Source: Alphaproteobacteria bacterium (GTDB lineage Bacteria; Myxococcota_A; UBA796; GCA-2862545). Taken from it: 64,000 bases of DNA. The DNA is taken from contig JACKEQ010000019.1 of the NCBI GenBank assembly GCA_020632885.1, forward strand, positions 1 through 64,000. The letters are read 5' to 3'. The translations under genes and the position numbers were made by a program. This document shows, piece by piece, positions 26,082 through 35,590 of this stretch. Each line of letters begins with the position of its first letter. Positions within the stretch are counted from its first letter, which is position 1. The notes beneath the pieces were generated by a model, which was given only the letters and a program-made list of their open reading frames with translations, was not told where the DNA came from and did not search any database.

Positions 26082-26430
26082 TGTGGTAGCGCCGGTGGAC
26101 TTCGTCTACCGCGTCCAGGGCAGCGCGTGCGCCGTCCGGATCTCCGTCCTCCAGGCGCCCCTCCACCTCGGACAGGGCGGCGTCCAACGCCTCCATGCCC
26201 TCCTGGTACAGACGCTGACCCTTGGCGCTCCCCTCGTAGGACTCGCTGCGCGCGGCATCCACGGCGGAACGGAGATGTGCCACCGCCGCCTCCAGGTCCT
26301 CGGTGGACTGTGCGGCAGCCACCTCCTCCCAGGCTGTCGCCAGCCCCTGCATGGCCACGGGGATGGCGGGATTGTCGTTGCGGGCGACGCATCCGCCGAG
26401 GAGGAGCACGAACAGTGTACGGAGGATCAT
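26065..26430 (-). CDS. Cytochrome b562-like lipoprotein
   Basis: Signal MILRTLFVLLLGGC, then a ~105-residue four-helix bundle that follows cytochrome b562: a Met at the start of helix 1 (PVAMQGLATAWEEV), LEAAVAHLRSAVDAAR, YQEGMEALDAALSEVEGRL, and a final HRRYHIKLWI whose second His matches the haem ligand. Both axial ligands are thus present. b562 is normally soluble; a lipid anchor is a variation. It would be a periplasmic electron carrier and lies near a cytochrome c under TetR control. Confidence 0.8.
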   Translation of the reverse strand: MILRTLFVLLLGGCVARNDNPAIPVAMQGLATAWEEVAAAQSTEDLEAAVAHLRSAVDAARSESYEGSAKGQRLYQEGMEALDAALSEVEGRLEDGDPDGARAALDAVDEVHRRYHIKLWI

Positions 26431-26443
26431 GGCAGACTCCAGG

Positions 26444-27679
26444 TCAGGACCGGCAGAGAGCGCCGGCATCGTGTTGAAGGAAGTGAGCGAAGAAGGCTCG
26501 AACGCACGGGACGACCTCCTCGTGGGCGACCTCGGGTGACGACACGCCGCTGATGCCGAGCAGCCGCACCAGCGGCGAGATCGACGCGGCGTCGCCGAAG
26601 TCCGCATGGAAGAGCCCTGTGCGGGTGACCGCCCAGACCGGAGCGGCCGACCGGTGCTGGACCGCATCCAGAGTGCGGAGCGTTCGCTGCACGGCTTCCT
26701 CAGCCCACCCTTCCCGCCGCATGGTCTCCGCGTCGCGTGCCAGCAGCAGGACAGGGCGACGGAGCCCGGCCCGGGCCACCCGGTCCGACACCCACAGGTC
26801 CAGCACCGCGCACGCCGCGAAAGCAGGGTCGTCGAGGCAGGCCTCCGCGGCCGCCTCGCCGCCCAGAGAGATGCCCAGGACCCCGACCCGCGCGGTGTCC
26901 ACCACACCCACCCCGCGGATCGCGGGCAGCTGCCGGCGCACGTCGGAGAGATCTGCAGCGACGATGGGGACGACCCGGTCGACGAAGGACGCGTCCACCA
27001 TGCGCGGGTCCAGCCCGACGACCCCATCGGGGAGGCGCACGCCAGACGACGTGGAGGGCGAGTCCACTGCGACCACGACGAAGCCGTGGGACGCGAGGTC
27101 GGTGCAGAGACCCGTGGCCTCCTGACGATAGCCCGCACGACCTGGGGAGAACACGACTGCGGGATGCGCGCCCGACGCCGGAGCGGCGTTCTGGACGGCG
27201 ACGGTGGGCACCCGGTCGAGGTGCCCGAGAACGAAGCGCGGAAGGCCGAGAAGGCCCAGCAACCCCGCCAGCATGGGGGGGTCTTCGACGTAGGGCGCGA
27301 GGGGCCCCTCGGCGCCGTGCACCGCCGGGTACCAGACCTGCAGGGCGACCACGCGGGGCTCGGGTCGAAAGGGATCGGGGCGTCCGGTCGGCACCACCAG
27401 GCTCCGCGTGCCCACGGGGTGCGGACCGCTCGGGGGCGGAAGCCGGAACAGTGGAAAGCAGATCGACGGCAGCGCGGACACCGCGAGGACCATGAGGAAT
27501 GCGGGCGGGCGGCGACCCAGCGCGAGAACCAACGCGACGAGACCAGGGGCCACCAGGGTCCATCGGCCGTCCCATGCGGCCAGTGCGAAACCGACCCAAC
27601 CGCCGACCACACCCGCCCGGCCAGACGCGAGCCCGCCCGCGCCCACCACCGTGAACACCGCGATCGAGGTGGGATCCAT
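26444..27679 (-). CDS. PAF-acetylhydrolase-like alpha/beta hydrolase with membrane anchor
   Basis: A 411-residue protein. The first ~95 residues carry three hydrophobic segments. The rest is an alpha/beta hydrolase related to platelet-activating-factor acetylhydrolase: HPAVVFSPGRAGYRQEATGL (oxyanion strand), VGVLGISLGGEAAAEACL (nucleophile in G-x-S-x-G), VLDLWVSD (acid) and GLFHADFGDAA (His, as in the H-x-DF-x-D of that family). GGAGG is five bases before the ATG. It is divergent from TetR (2) across a palindromic operator and probably repressed by it. Likely a phospholipid/ester hydrolase at the membrane. Confidence 0.78.
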   Translation of the reverse strand: MDPTSIAVFTVVGAGGLASGRAGVVGGWVGFALAAWDGRWTLVAPGLVALVLALGRRPPAFLMVLAVSALPSICFPLFRLPPPSGPHPVGTRSLVVPTGRPDPFRPEPRVVALQVWYPAVHGAEGPLAPYVEDPPMLAGLLGLLGLPRFVLGHLDRVPTVAVQNAAPASGAHPAVVFSPGRAGYRQEATGLCTDLASHGFVVVAVDSPSTSSGVRLPDGVVGLDPRMVDASFVDRVVPIVAADLSDVRRQLPAIRGVGVVDTARVGVLGISLGGEAAAEACLDDPAFAACAVLDLWVSDRVARAGLRRPVLLLARDAETMRREGWAEEAVQRTLRTLDAVQHRSAAPVWAVTRTGLFHADFGDAASISPLVRLLGISGVSSPEVAHEEVVPCVRAFFAHFLQHDAGALCRS

Positions 27680-27696
27680 GGCGACCTCCACGAGGA

Positions 27697-27712
27697 CCTT
27701 ACACATGTAAGG
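27697..27712. promoter_or_regulatory. Putative TetR operator (16-bp palindrome)
   Basis: CCTTACA-CA-TGTAAGG is a perfect palindrome between the hydrolase (minus) and TetR (2) (plus), 18 bases before the hydrolase start codon. Its half-site resembles that of the related operator at 24965-24979 (ACCTACA). Confidence 0.65.
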
Positions 27713-27769
27713 CCAGACGCGCAAACCATCTCGGAGTGCGCGACGCGTCCGCGTCCGGTAGACGATCCC

Positions 27770-28420
27770 GTGTCGACCCGCTCCGAGCCGCTGACCCGCG
27801 ACCGCATCCTCGACGCGGCGCTGGAGCTCCTGGACGCCGACGGGCCTTCCGGTGTGTCCATGCGGAAGGTCGCCGCCAGGCTGGGCGTCCAGGCCATGAG
27901 CCTCTACCATCACGTCGAGAACAAGCAGGCTCTGTTCGACGGGATGGCGCTCCGGGTGGTGGCAGGCATCGCGCCACCCGATCCGGACCTGCCGTGGGAC
28001 GCGCGCCTCGACCAGATCGCGGACCGGTTGTTCTCCGCCCTCCTCGCCCATCCCGGGGCGGTCCTGCTCCTCGCTGAGGAACGCGGAGGTACGAATGTGG
28101 CCGAGATCCTGCAGCGCGTGGAGGTGCTGGTGGGCGCCCTCGACGACGCGGGACTGCCGCCGACGGTACAGGTGAACGCCACCCGGTCGCTCTTCGCGAT
28201 GGTGTATGGCTTCGTCCTGACCCACACCCGCGGCCTGACGCTCAGTCCCGAGCGAGCCGCGGAGGTGTTCCGGTCCGCGTCGTTGGAGGGCTGGTCACCC
28301 GAACGCACGCCTCGGCTGCTCGCCCTCGCGCCGACATTCCTGGCGACGCCCGCGGCGACGGACTTCCGTTTCCTGCTCGACGCCTGGCTCGATGCTCTAC
28401 GGCGCGCTCGCCGGGAGTGA
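27770..28420 (+). CDS. TetR-family regulator (2)
   Basis: A 216-residue TetR protein: HTH with LTRDRILDAALELLDADGP, VAARLGVQAMSLYHHVENK; then a ligand domain with APPDPDLPWDARLDQIAD, GFVLTHTRGLTLSPERAAEV and FRFLLDAWLDAL. GTG 27770 is the only credible start. It is a full-length paralogue of TetR (1) 3 kb away; both control redox/lipid-related genes through similar palindromes. Its end overlaps the convergent lipoprotein remnant by 24 bases. Confidence 0.85.
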   Translation: MSTRSEPLTRDRILDAALELLDADGPSGVSMRKVAARLGVQAMSLYHHVENKQALFDGMALRVVAGIAPPDPDLPWDARLDQIADRLFSALLAHPGAVLLLAEERGGTNVAEILQRVEVLVGALDDAGLPPTVQVNATRSLFAMVYGFVLTHTRGLTLSPERAAEVFRSASLEGWSPERTPRLLALAPTFLATPAATDFRFLLDAWLDALRRARRE

Positions 28421-28936
28421 GAGGGGACCCCCGAGCGGCGTCCACGGGGAGGTCCACACGCCCTTCGGCAGATCGGCCAGCCATATCGGTGCAAAGTGGG
28501 CAGGAACAGAATCCCCCAGCGGGCGGTCCAGCGAGGGGTCGGACGGGTGTCGTAGGTGACCTGCGCCTCCACCGCCCCCCTCCGGAGGCCCGAGGCGCGA
28601 GAAGCCCGCAGCGATTGGGAGGGACTCGCCGGGCTCGAGGGTCACAGTGCTCAGGCCTCAACGTGTTCATGTTCCCGCAGCGACTCGGGGCCGTGGAACG
28701 ACGGGCTCTCCGCAGCGTCACGGTAGGCGACCGTGATCTTCCGGGATCCGCCACTGCTCGGTGGAACCGTCCAGAGCGGGCAGGACGCGCGCCCGGGCCG
28801 TGCCGCGGTTCACGAGGTGGAACGACGTCTCGCCGGCGACCTGCCGGCCCTCCACGGCGAGCTCGACGACCTCCGGCACGGCGGGTCCGGCGGGGATCGT
28901 GCTGCACGCGAGCGACAGGATGGGGAAAAGGCGCAT
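28397..28936 (-). pseudogene. Frameshifted lipoprotein gene
   Basis: A genuine start is visible: GAGGAGG then ATG 28936, giving MRLFPILSLAC (lipobox). The frame yields ELAVEGRQVAGETSFHLVNR and stops at 28718. Credible coding sequence continues in another frame (ITVAYRDAAESPSFHGPESL, then REHEHVEA to about 28655). It then returns to the first frame (VTLEPGESLPIAAGFSRLGP) and ends at 28397. A further switch near 28560 (VEAQVTYDTRP) is likely. At least two single-base indels therefore break it, either decay or sequence error. Product unknown. Confidence 0.5.
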
Positions 28937-29030
28937 GGACCTCCTCGTGGGCCTCCAGCGTAGGTCGGGGCCACGTCATGCGGTGTCCGCGTCCGACAAC
29001 GATCGTCGTCAACGGTTTCCATGCGAATAG

Positions 29031-29057
29031 AACGCGTTTCAGATCGTAGAACGCGTT
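29031..29057. promoter_or_regulatory. Tandem AACGCGTT palindromes (putative TetR operator)
   Basis: AGAACGCGTT occurs twice; the palindromic cores AACGCGTT lie at 29031-29038 and 29050-29057, 19 bases centre to centre. They sit 23-49 bases upstream of the desaturase ATG, in a short A/T-rich stretch (ATGCGAATAG, TTATCTACTGC) that looks like a promoter. The operon encodes a protein with an N-terminal TetR DNA-binding domain, the natural candidate for binding here. Confidence 0.6.
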
Positions 29058-29079
29058 ATCTACTGCAAGAGAGGACACC

Positions 29080-30027
29080 ATGGACCCGGATCTCCCGACC
29101 TCCGCGACGTCGTCCGCCCGCTGACCCTGCGTCCCCGACGGGCCGGATGGCGCGTGGTGGCCGACGTCACCGCCATCGCCCTGCTGGGCGCCCTCGCGCA
29201 CCACGCCGCCGCCGACCTCCCCGCGCTGCCCGCCGCCGGCGTGTTTCGTCGCCGTGGCCTTCGTGGCGGGCTTCGGCCCCTGCACGACGTGCTCGTCCGG
29301 GAGCCACGAGGCCACCCACGGCCTCGCCGCCCACAGCCGCCGCTGGAACGCGTTCTGGCTCTGGGCCTGCCACGCCCTCATCGGCGTGAGCGGCCGCGCC
29401 TACCGCGCCTTCCACCTCGACCACCATCGGGCCACCCACACGCCGGACGACCCCGAGGCCTGGTTCTACGACCCGCGCGCCGGGCGTCCGGAAGGATGGG
29501 GCTACCTGCGGCTCCTCTGGGCGACCCACTTCGATCGACCGCTGGCGCACCCGCCACACACGCGTGGAGCCCGCGCAGATCGCCGTGGACCTGGCTGGCG
29601 CCGCCCTGCTGCACGCGAGCCTCGCCGCGTTGCTCGGGCCGTTCGTGTGGGCCACGAGCGTCGTGCTCCCTGTGTTCACCGGGCTCGCCGTCGCGGTCGT
29701 GCTGCGCCCTCACCGAGCACCACGGCGCCGTCCCCGGTGACCCCCTGCGAGCGACCCGATGGACACGGGCCCATCCCGTGCTCCAGGTGCTGTGGAGCCA
29801 CGTGGACCACCACCTGGAGCACCACCTCGCCCGCAGGTCCCGGCAGCCTGGCTGCCCGAGGTGCGGCGCCACCTCGTCGGGCCGCTCGCCGCGCGTGGGA
29901 TGACGCCCGACGAAGGCCTCGTCCGCTCGGCGCTGGGCCTGCTGGTGGACCCCGTGCACTTCGGATCGCCCGTCCGGACGACCCCGTGCTCGACACCTCG
30001 TGCACCGCGACGTCCAGCACCACCTGA
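29080..30027 (+). pseudogene. Membrane fatty acid desaturase, multiply frameshifted
   Basis: All desaturase landmarks are present but spread over three frames. In order: DLRDVVRPLTLRPRRAGW and a hydrophobic segment; then SGSHEATHG (first His box); YRAFHLDHHRATHTPDDPEA (second); a two-helix membrane stretch LAGAALLHASLAALLGPFVW; then VLQVLWSHVDHHLEHH (third); and LPEVRRHLVGPLAARGMTP. Frame changes fall near 29090, 29240, 29545, 29705, 29832 and perhaps 29965. Each piece keeps normal G/C-rich third positions, so any decay is recent, or the indels are sequence errors. It would desaturate or hydroxylate a fatty acyl chain in the membrane. First gene of the halogenase-fusion operon. Confidence 0.6.
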
Positions 30028-30799
30028 AGGTCCGCTGGTTCCGCGACATCCTGGGCGCACCCGCAGCCCGCCGTCACCTGTGGACCCTGTACTTCCACGG
30101 CGAGGCCTACGAGGACCTGCACCCCTCGGCGTCTGGATCGACCGGCTGGCACCGCGGTGGGCCCGGAAGCTCCGCAGCCAGTTCGACGACGAGAACCGCC
30201 ACGCCGAGCTCTTCCGGGACCTGCTGGCTGCCGAGGGCGCCCTGCCCTACCCCGTCGAGGGTCCGGAGGACGTGGGGTGGACCCAGCTCCACGGATGCGT
30301 GCCCGACGTGTGCGAAAGCGGCCGGCCGCGACGCGCCGTTCACCACCGAGCTCACCATGCGGTACCTGGCCTTCCTGCACGCCCTCGAGAGCCGGAGCAT
30401 CACCGACCTCGCGGCCCTGCGAAGGCCGCGCAGCTCGAGGGTCGCCCGGACGTCGTGGAGATCGTCACCACCATCCTCGCGGACGAGCGGGTGCACGCCA
30501 CCTGGACCTGGCGGGGGCTCTGCGTGCTCGCAGGTGACGAGGCCACGGCCCTCGCGGTGTACGCGCCCATCCGGGCCGCAGAGGCCCGCGGCAGCCGCCG
30601 GATCCTGCGCCATCTCCTGCCCGCCTTCGAGGCCCGCGGCGCACGCCCCACGCACCCGGCTGCCCGCCTGCGCTGGGCGGCGATGAAGCTGGCCGCCCAC
30701 ACCGGGCTGGCCGTGCCCGAGCTCCCCACCCTTCCCTTCCCGCACCCCGGAGGTGCACCGTGCCGCATGACACCCACGACAACCGAGGAACCGCCATGA
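30000..30799 (+). pseudogene. Ferritin-like di-iron protein, frameshifted
   Basis: Frame pieces combine into a ferritin-like helical protein: VRWFRDILGAPAARRHLWTL then YFHGEAYEDL (first Glu helix), FDDENRHAELFRDLL (E-x-x-H), FTTELTMRYLAFLHALESR, and ILADERVHATWTWRGL (second E-x-x-H), ending in a basic/hydrophobic tail. Frames change near 30128, 30318 and 30423. The two E-x-x-H helices are the usual di-iron ligands. The stop overlaps the ATG of the TetR/halogenase fusion (ATGA). The start is unclear (GTG 30000 is my best guess). Possibly an oxidase/oxygenase partner in the same pathway as the desaturase. Confidence 0.5.
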
Positions 30800-33018
30800 A
30801 CCAGGATCCGAAGGACCGCATCCTGAAGGCCGCCATCCAGCTCTGGGCGGAGAAGGGCTACGACCAGGCCACGATGCGCGAGCTCGCCCGCCGTGTCGGG
30901 ATGAACGCGAGCGGCCTCTACCAGCACTTCGCCGGCAAGGAAGCCATCGTCCAGCACTTCTACACCGAGCTCAACGCAGCCTGCCGCGCCGCGTTCGACG
31001 TCGAGGGACCCAGCGGGGACGTCGGGGCCGACCTCGAGCGCTTCCTGCGCCTGAAGCTCTCCCGCCTGGATGGCCACCGCTCGGCAGCCACGGGCCTGCT
31101 GCGGGAGGCCATCGACCCCGGCTCGCCGCTCTCGCCGCTCCATCCGGACTCGGACGACACCCTGCGCGGCAACATCGACACGTTCGCGGCCTGGGTCGAG
31201 CACGCGGGCCTCGCGACGGGTCCCGCGGCGCTGGATCTCGCGCGGGGCCTCTGGCTGCTCCACATCGGGGTGCTGGTGTTCTGGCTGCACGACACCAGCG
31301 AGGGTGCCGTGCTCACGGACCGCTTGCTGCAGCGCGTCCGCAACCTCGGCCAGGTGCTGCCGTTCCTCGGCATGGTGCCCGGCGCCGGCGGGCTGTTCTC
31401 GCTCTTCGGCGACCTGCTGGACGCGCGACGGGCGCCGGTGGAGGTGGAGCCCGCGCGCACCGACGTGGACGAGGAGGTCGACGTGCTGGTGATCGGCGGT
31501 GGGCCCATCGGCTGCCTCACCGCGGGCTTCCTCAAGCAGCAGCGGCCCTCCACCCGCGTCGTGGTGCTGGAGGCCAGCGACGAGCCCACCTACAAGGTCG
31601 GCGAGAGCACGCTCTCGGGCTTCTGCAAGGCCCTGCGGACCCTCGGCATCCGCCAGGAGGCCCTGCAGGCGCTGTTCACCACCAAGAACGGCCTCGGGTT
31701 CACCTGGGCGGGCGAGGGGCGTCACGCCCACGACGCCGAGACGTACGTGCTCGAGACCTTCGACGAGACCTTCCAGGTCGAGCGGCGCGTGCTGGACGGC
31801 CTGATCCTCGCCCGCATGGAGCAGCTCGGCATCCCGGTGATCCAGGGGGCGCGGGTGGATCTGCGCGCCAGCACCCTGCGCGCCGAGGCGAACGTGGTGG
31901 TGGCGGGCATCGGACGGTCCACCCGCCGGTTCGGGGCCCGCTGGGTGGTCGACGCCACCGGCCCGCAGGCGAGCATCGCCCGTAGCCTCGGCCTCTGGAG
32001 CGACGACGGCATCGCCTTCCAGAGCCACGCGGTGTGGGCGGCCTTCGAGGGGGCGAAGTCCCTGCAGGGCCGCATCGGCGGGGACCCCACGCTGTTCCCG
32101 CGCGATCAGTACACCTGGCACCTCTGCTTCCCGCAGGGCTGGGTGTGGTGGATCCCGCAGGTGAGCTGGGCCGACGCGCCGCAGCGCAACCTGGACCGCG
32201 CGTACCGCCGGCTCCTCCGGGAGGGACGCCTGCCGGACCGCGCGGAGCTCGAGGCCCTCGGCTGCCCGCGCCACGAGCGTCTGAGCCTCGGGCTCGTCGT
32301 GCGGTCCGACCGGGACGACCTCGGCGTGGCCCGCGACCCCGACGAGGCCTTCGCGGAGGCCCGCCGTCGCATGCCGCTGCTCGACAGCCTGCTCGAGGGC
32401 GCCACGCTGGTGCCGGACCTCGGGCCCCAGGGCCCCTGGATGCAGCGCAAGAACCTCCGCGGGCGCGCGCGGGAGGTCGTGGGGGACGGCTGGCTGGCCG
32501 TCGGGGACGCCGCGTTCTTCGTGGACCCCCTGATCAGCCCCGGTCTCACGGGGGGAACGGCGACCGCCTGGCAGGCCGCCCACCACCTCGCCACGGCGCT
32601 CGACGGGCGGGTCACCGCGGCCGAGCTGGACGGCTACCAGACGTTCACCCGGCGCCTCCACCAGGCCCTCGAGCTCGACAACCAGCTCGTGTACCACAGC
32701 TTCGATCACCCCGAGCTCGTCGCCCTCGTGCAGCGGTTCCAGGAGGTCGCCGCCCGGGCGCACTTCCTCGCGGGGGCCGCGGAGTACGGGGCCGCCGACA
32801 CCAACGTCTGGGGCGTGCTCGACGCCGACTACGCAGAGCGCGCGGCCCACCTCCACGGGCTGCTGGCGTCGCGGGCGCGCGAGCTCGACGCGCGGGTGCC
32901 CGTCCGCGAGCAGCGTGCCGCGGACCACGCGGAGACCGTCCGCCTCGTCCGCGGGCTGCTCGGCGACCACCTGGCCGCCAACGTCCACCTCACCCCGTAC
33001 GTCAGGAGCTCGCCATGA
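30796..33018 (+). CDS. TetR regulator - flavin-dependent halogenase-like fusion (740 aa)
   Basis: GAGGA lies six bases before ATG 30796. Residues ~5-210 are a TetR regulator (DRILKAAIQLWAEKGYDQAT, LARRVGMNASGLYQHFAGKE, then a helical ligand domain). Residues ~227-700 are an FAD enzyme: VDVLVIGGGPIGCLTAG (dinucleotide fold), YKVGESTLSGF, TTKNGLGFTW (Lys297, position of the halogenase catalytic Lys), WVWWIP (W-x-W-x-I-P, residues 449-454) and GDAAFFVDPLISPGLTGG. These are signature motifs of flavin-dependent halogenases. A GAGGAGG five bases before in-frame GTG 31483 could also start the enzyme half alone. Both ends overlap neighbours by ATGA. This gene is intact while its operon partners are frameshifted. 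Confidence 0.8.
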   Translation: MNQDPKDRILKAAIQLWAEKGYDQATMRELARRVGMNASGLYQHFAGKEAIVQHFYTELNAACRAAFDVEGPSGDVGADLERFLRLKLSRLDGHRSAATGLLREAIDPGSPLSPLHPDSDDTLRGNIDTFAAWVEHAGLATGPAALDLARGLWLLHIGVLVFWLHDTSEGAVLTDRLLQRVRNLGQVLPFLGMVPGAGGLFSLFGDLLDARRAPVEVEPARTDVDEEVDVLVIGGGPIGCLTAGFLKQQRPSTRVVVLEASDEPTYKVGESTLSGFCKALRTLGIRQEALQALFTTKNGLGFTWAGEGRHAHDAETYVLETFDETFQVERRVLDGLILARMEQLGIPVIQGARVDLRASTLRAEANVVVAGIGRSTRRFGARWVVDATGPQASIARSLGLWSDDGIAFQSHAVWAAFEGAKSLQGRIGGDPTLFPRDQYTWHLCFPQGWVWWIPQVSWADAPQRNLDRAYRRLLREGRLPDRAELEALGCPRHERLSLGLVVRSDRDDLGVARDPDEAFAEARRRMPLLDSLLEGATLVPDLGPQGPWMQRKNLRGRAREVVGDGWLAVGDAAFFVDPLISPGLTGGTATAWQAAHHLATALDGRVTAAELDGYQTFTRRLHQALELDNQLVYHSFDHPELVALVQRFQEVAARAHFLAGAAEYGAADTNVWGVLDADYAERAAHLHGLLASRARELDARVPVREQRAADHAETVRLVRGLLGDHLAANVHLTPYVRSSP

Positions 33019-33908
33019 ACCTCCTCACCACCTTCCTCACCCTCGCGGAGCGCGCCCGCGCGCTCGTGCCCGGCGCGGTCGACGTGCAGCCCCTGGACCT
33101 CGACAGGGACTGGCCCGACATCGAGTCCCTGCTGCGGCGCGAGGAATGGCCGTTCGTCCGGGCCGACCTCGAGCTCGGAGACGCCCAGCCCGGCCAGACG
33201 AGCTTCGTGGCCCGTCGCGACGGCCGGTTCGCGGGGTTCTTCACGGCTCACCTGTTCCCGGGCCAGGACGGGCCGGTGGGCTACCTCGACATGATGGTGA
33301 TCCACCCGGACCACCGGGGCCAGACGGTGGCCCGCCCGCTCTACCTGCGCACCCTGCAGGCGCTCCACCTGCAGGGGGCCGTGGGGCTCGTCGTGCACAC
33401 CACCAACGACAGCGCGCGCCTCATCCGACTCCTGGGCTTCCAGCCCGGCCAGGGGTTCACGCTGCGCATCCGGGAGCCCGGACCGGGAGGTCAGGGCGAG
33501 CTGGGGCCGGTGGACCGGGAACGCCTGGCGAGGGCCGACGCGGCGTCCTTCGGTCACGGGCGACCCGCGTGGACGGGCTGGATCGCGGAAGACCCGCGCG
33601 TGGAGGTCGTCGGGAGCGAGCTCGGTGTGGTCGTCCTGCGTCCGAGGGTCGACGGGGCCTGGAGCTTCGATGGGTTCCATCCCGCCTGCCCGGAGGCCCT
33701 GGAGCCTCTGGTGGCGGCGTGGTGGCCCACCGGGGCCACGACCGCCTGATGGTGTTCGCGGCCACGGACGGGCCCCTGGACGCCGTGCTTCGCGAGCACG
33801 GGTTCGAGGTCCCCGCGTTCTTCAGAGCCCATCGGGCCGCTCGTGGAGTGGCGCCAGGGCCGGACCGAGGGGCTCGGCGACGACGTGCACAGCAACCTCT
33901 GGCTCTGA
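33015..33908 (+). pseudogene. GNAT acetyltransferase, 3' part frameshifted
   Basis: ATG overlaps the fusion gene's stop. About 245 residues read without interruption: a GNAT domain (FVARRDGRFAGFFTAHLFPG, VGYLDMMVIHPDHRGQTVA, LGLVVHTTNDSARLIRLLGF-type region) and a second, less typical domain (RLARADAASFGHGRPAWTGW). The original frame stops at 33749. Sensible sequence continues in two other registers (RLMVFAATDGPLDAVLREHG, FEVPAFF, then EPIGPLVEWRQGRTEGLGDD) to a stop at 33908. Two compensating one-base shifts near 33735 and 33823 explain this. The acetylated substrate is unknown; the operon suggests modification of the desaturase/halogenase product. Confidence 0.6.
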
Positions 33909-33974
33909 CGTCACAACGCGACTGTGACGTAGACCTCGGCGGTCGTGGACGTGATGAGGGCGGCGGAGGTGGTC

Positions 33975-35590
33975 ATGTCCCTGCTCGCTCTCGCCCTGTT
34001 CGGTTGTTCCTCGAGTGGTCTCGCCGAGCAGGCGCGTCCGGACGTCGCGGCTCCGGTCGGCTCGTTCCGCACGGCGGTCGAGACGACCCACCTCGAGCCC
34101 GGCGGCTGGATCTGGTACGCCGTGGACGTCCCGGCCGGAGCGACCTTCCTGGAAGCGACCGCCACCGCGGGCTCGGGCGACCTGTACCTCTGGCTCGAGC
34201 GGGAGGGTCGTATCCGTGCAGCAGCGAGGTCTACGACGGTCTCGCGGCGTGCTGGCAGTCCTGGCCGGAGACGGGGACCTGGTACGTGCACGCGACGTCG
34301 GAGCTCGGAGCCACGGACGTGGCGCTGAGCTGGGAGATCGGCGGCGCCGACCAGTCCGTCGTGCGGCTGCTGGATCGCACGCTCGACGGCTACCTCGCGA
34401 CGTCCGTGGAGCTCCCGGACGCCCTCGGCACGCTCGTGGTCGACGCGGGGGACGTGGACCCGTGGGTGCAGGTGTCCGCCGGTGGCTCGGTCGTGTGCAA
34501 TGCGGCCTCGTGCGAGCTCGCCTTCCCGGCGCCGGGTGTCCATGCCATCGAAGCATGGGGGGAAGGGCGTCTCATCGCGTTCTGGCAGCCGGCGAGCCTG
34601 CTCGTCGACACCGTGGTCGATGCGACCCGGGCCCTCCCCCTCGAGGTGCCCGAGGGTACCCGGAGCCTCCACGTGCGCGCCTCCGGAGCCCAGGAGGTCC
34701 GCCTGATGCGCGGCACGTTCACCCTCTGCTCCGGCACGACGTCCTGCACGGTCGACGAGCCCCTGAGCGGCTCCTGGTCCGCCCACGTGGTCACGGACGC
34801 ACAGACGGTCGTGAAGGTCGGGCTCGTAGGCGTCGACACCCCCGGGGTGCCGGACGTCCCCGAGGTGCCGGAGGTCCCGGAGACCCCCGAGCCGCCGCTG
34901 CCTCCCGGGCCCGAGGGCTCCGAGAGCGCCGTCGTGATCGGCGGATTCGGGACGGTGTCCGCCCACCTGGCGGCCGGGGGGAGCCAGTGGTTCTTCCTGG
35001 ACGTGCCCGGTCCGGTCGCGGTGAGCACCACCGGCACGACCGACACCATGGGCACGTGGTGGTGGGGCGACGCCGACCAGGCGACGGACGACGACAGCGG
35101 CGTCGACACCAACTTCCGGCTCGTGGACGTCCCGGGGGCGCATGGATCGAGGTGGTCGGCTTCGACGGCAGCATCGAGGGCGATTTCGAGCTCGTGGTGG
35201 AGCCGTGGGTCGTCGCGGACCGTCTGGTGGGACGGGTGTTCGAGGTGGACTTCAGCACCGCGACGTTCACCGATCCTCCCGGTGTCGGCACGTTCTTCCA
35301 GCAGCAGCTGCAGAGCACCGGCGCCGGGCTCGCGGTCGCCGTCACCTGGCGCACCCACCGCGGACAGCCTGGAGATCACCGTCGCCGCCCTCGAGGACGG
35401 AGAGCAGGCCCGGTGCATGCCGACCGCCACCTGGAACGTACCGATGAGCTCCGACGGCCGGGTCACGCTCGACGTGCCGGACGCCACGCTCCACGTCCAG
35501 GACCTCGGGATCCCACTGGTGGACGCGTCGTACAGCGGCCGCTTCGTCGCGGACGGCAGCGGGGTGGTCGAGGGGACCACGACCTCCTGA
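33975..35590 (+). pseudogene. Large beta-rich lipoprotein, frameshifted
   Basis: GGAGG five bases before ATG 33975 gives MSLLALALFGC, a lipoprotein signal. The body has two or more pre-peptidase/PPC-like beta domains: PGGWIWYAVDVPAGATFLEA, GDLYLWLE, SWPETGTWYVHATSELGATD, ... GGSQWFFLDVPGPVAVSTTG, IEGDFELVVEPWVV. A Pro/Glu/Val linker (VPDVPEVPEVPETPEPPLPP) separates them. The frame changes three times (near 34208, 35135 and 35358), each by one base. No enzyme motif seen. Surface or periplasmic; function unknown. Confidence 0.6.

Noticed and set aside
30400..32988. 862-residue minus-strand open frame
   Set aside because: Antisense of the TetR/halogenase fusion, which has full domain motifs and a proper start; the antisense product has none.
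34860..34920. VPEVPE repeat as a tandem DNA repeat of interest
   Set aside because: It is a short Pro/Glu/Val linker between beta domains in a lipoprotein, typical low-complexity spacer.
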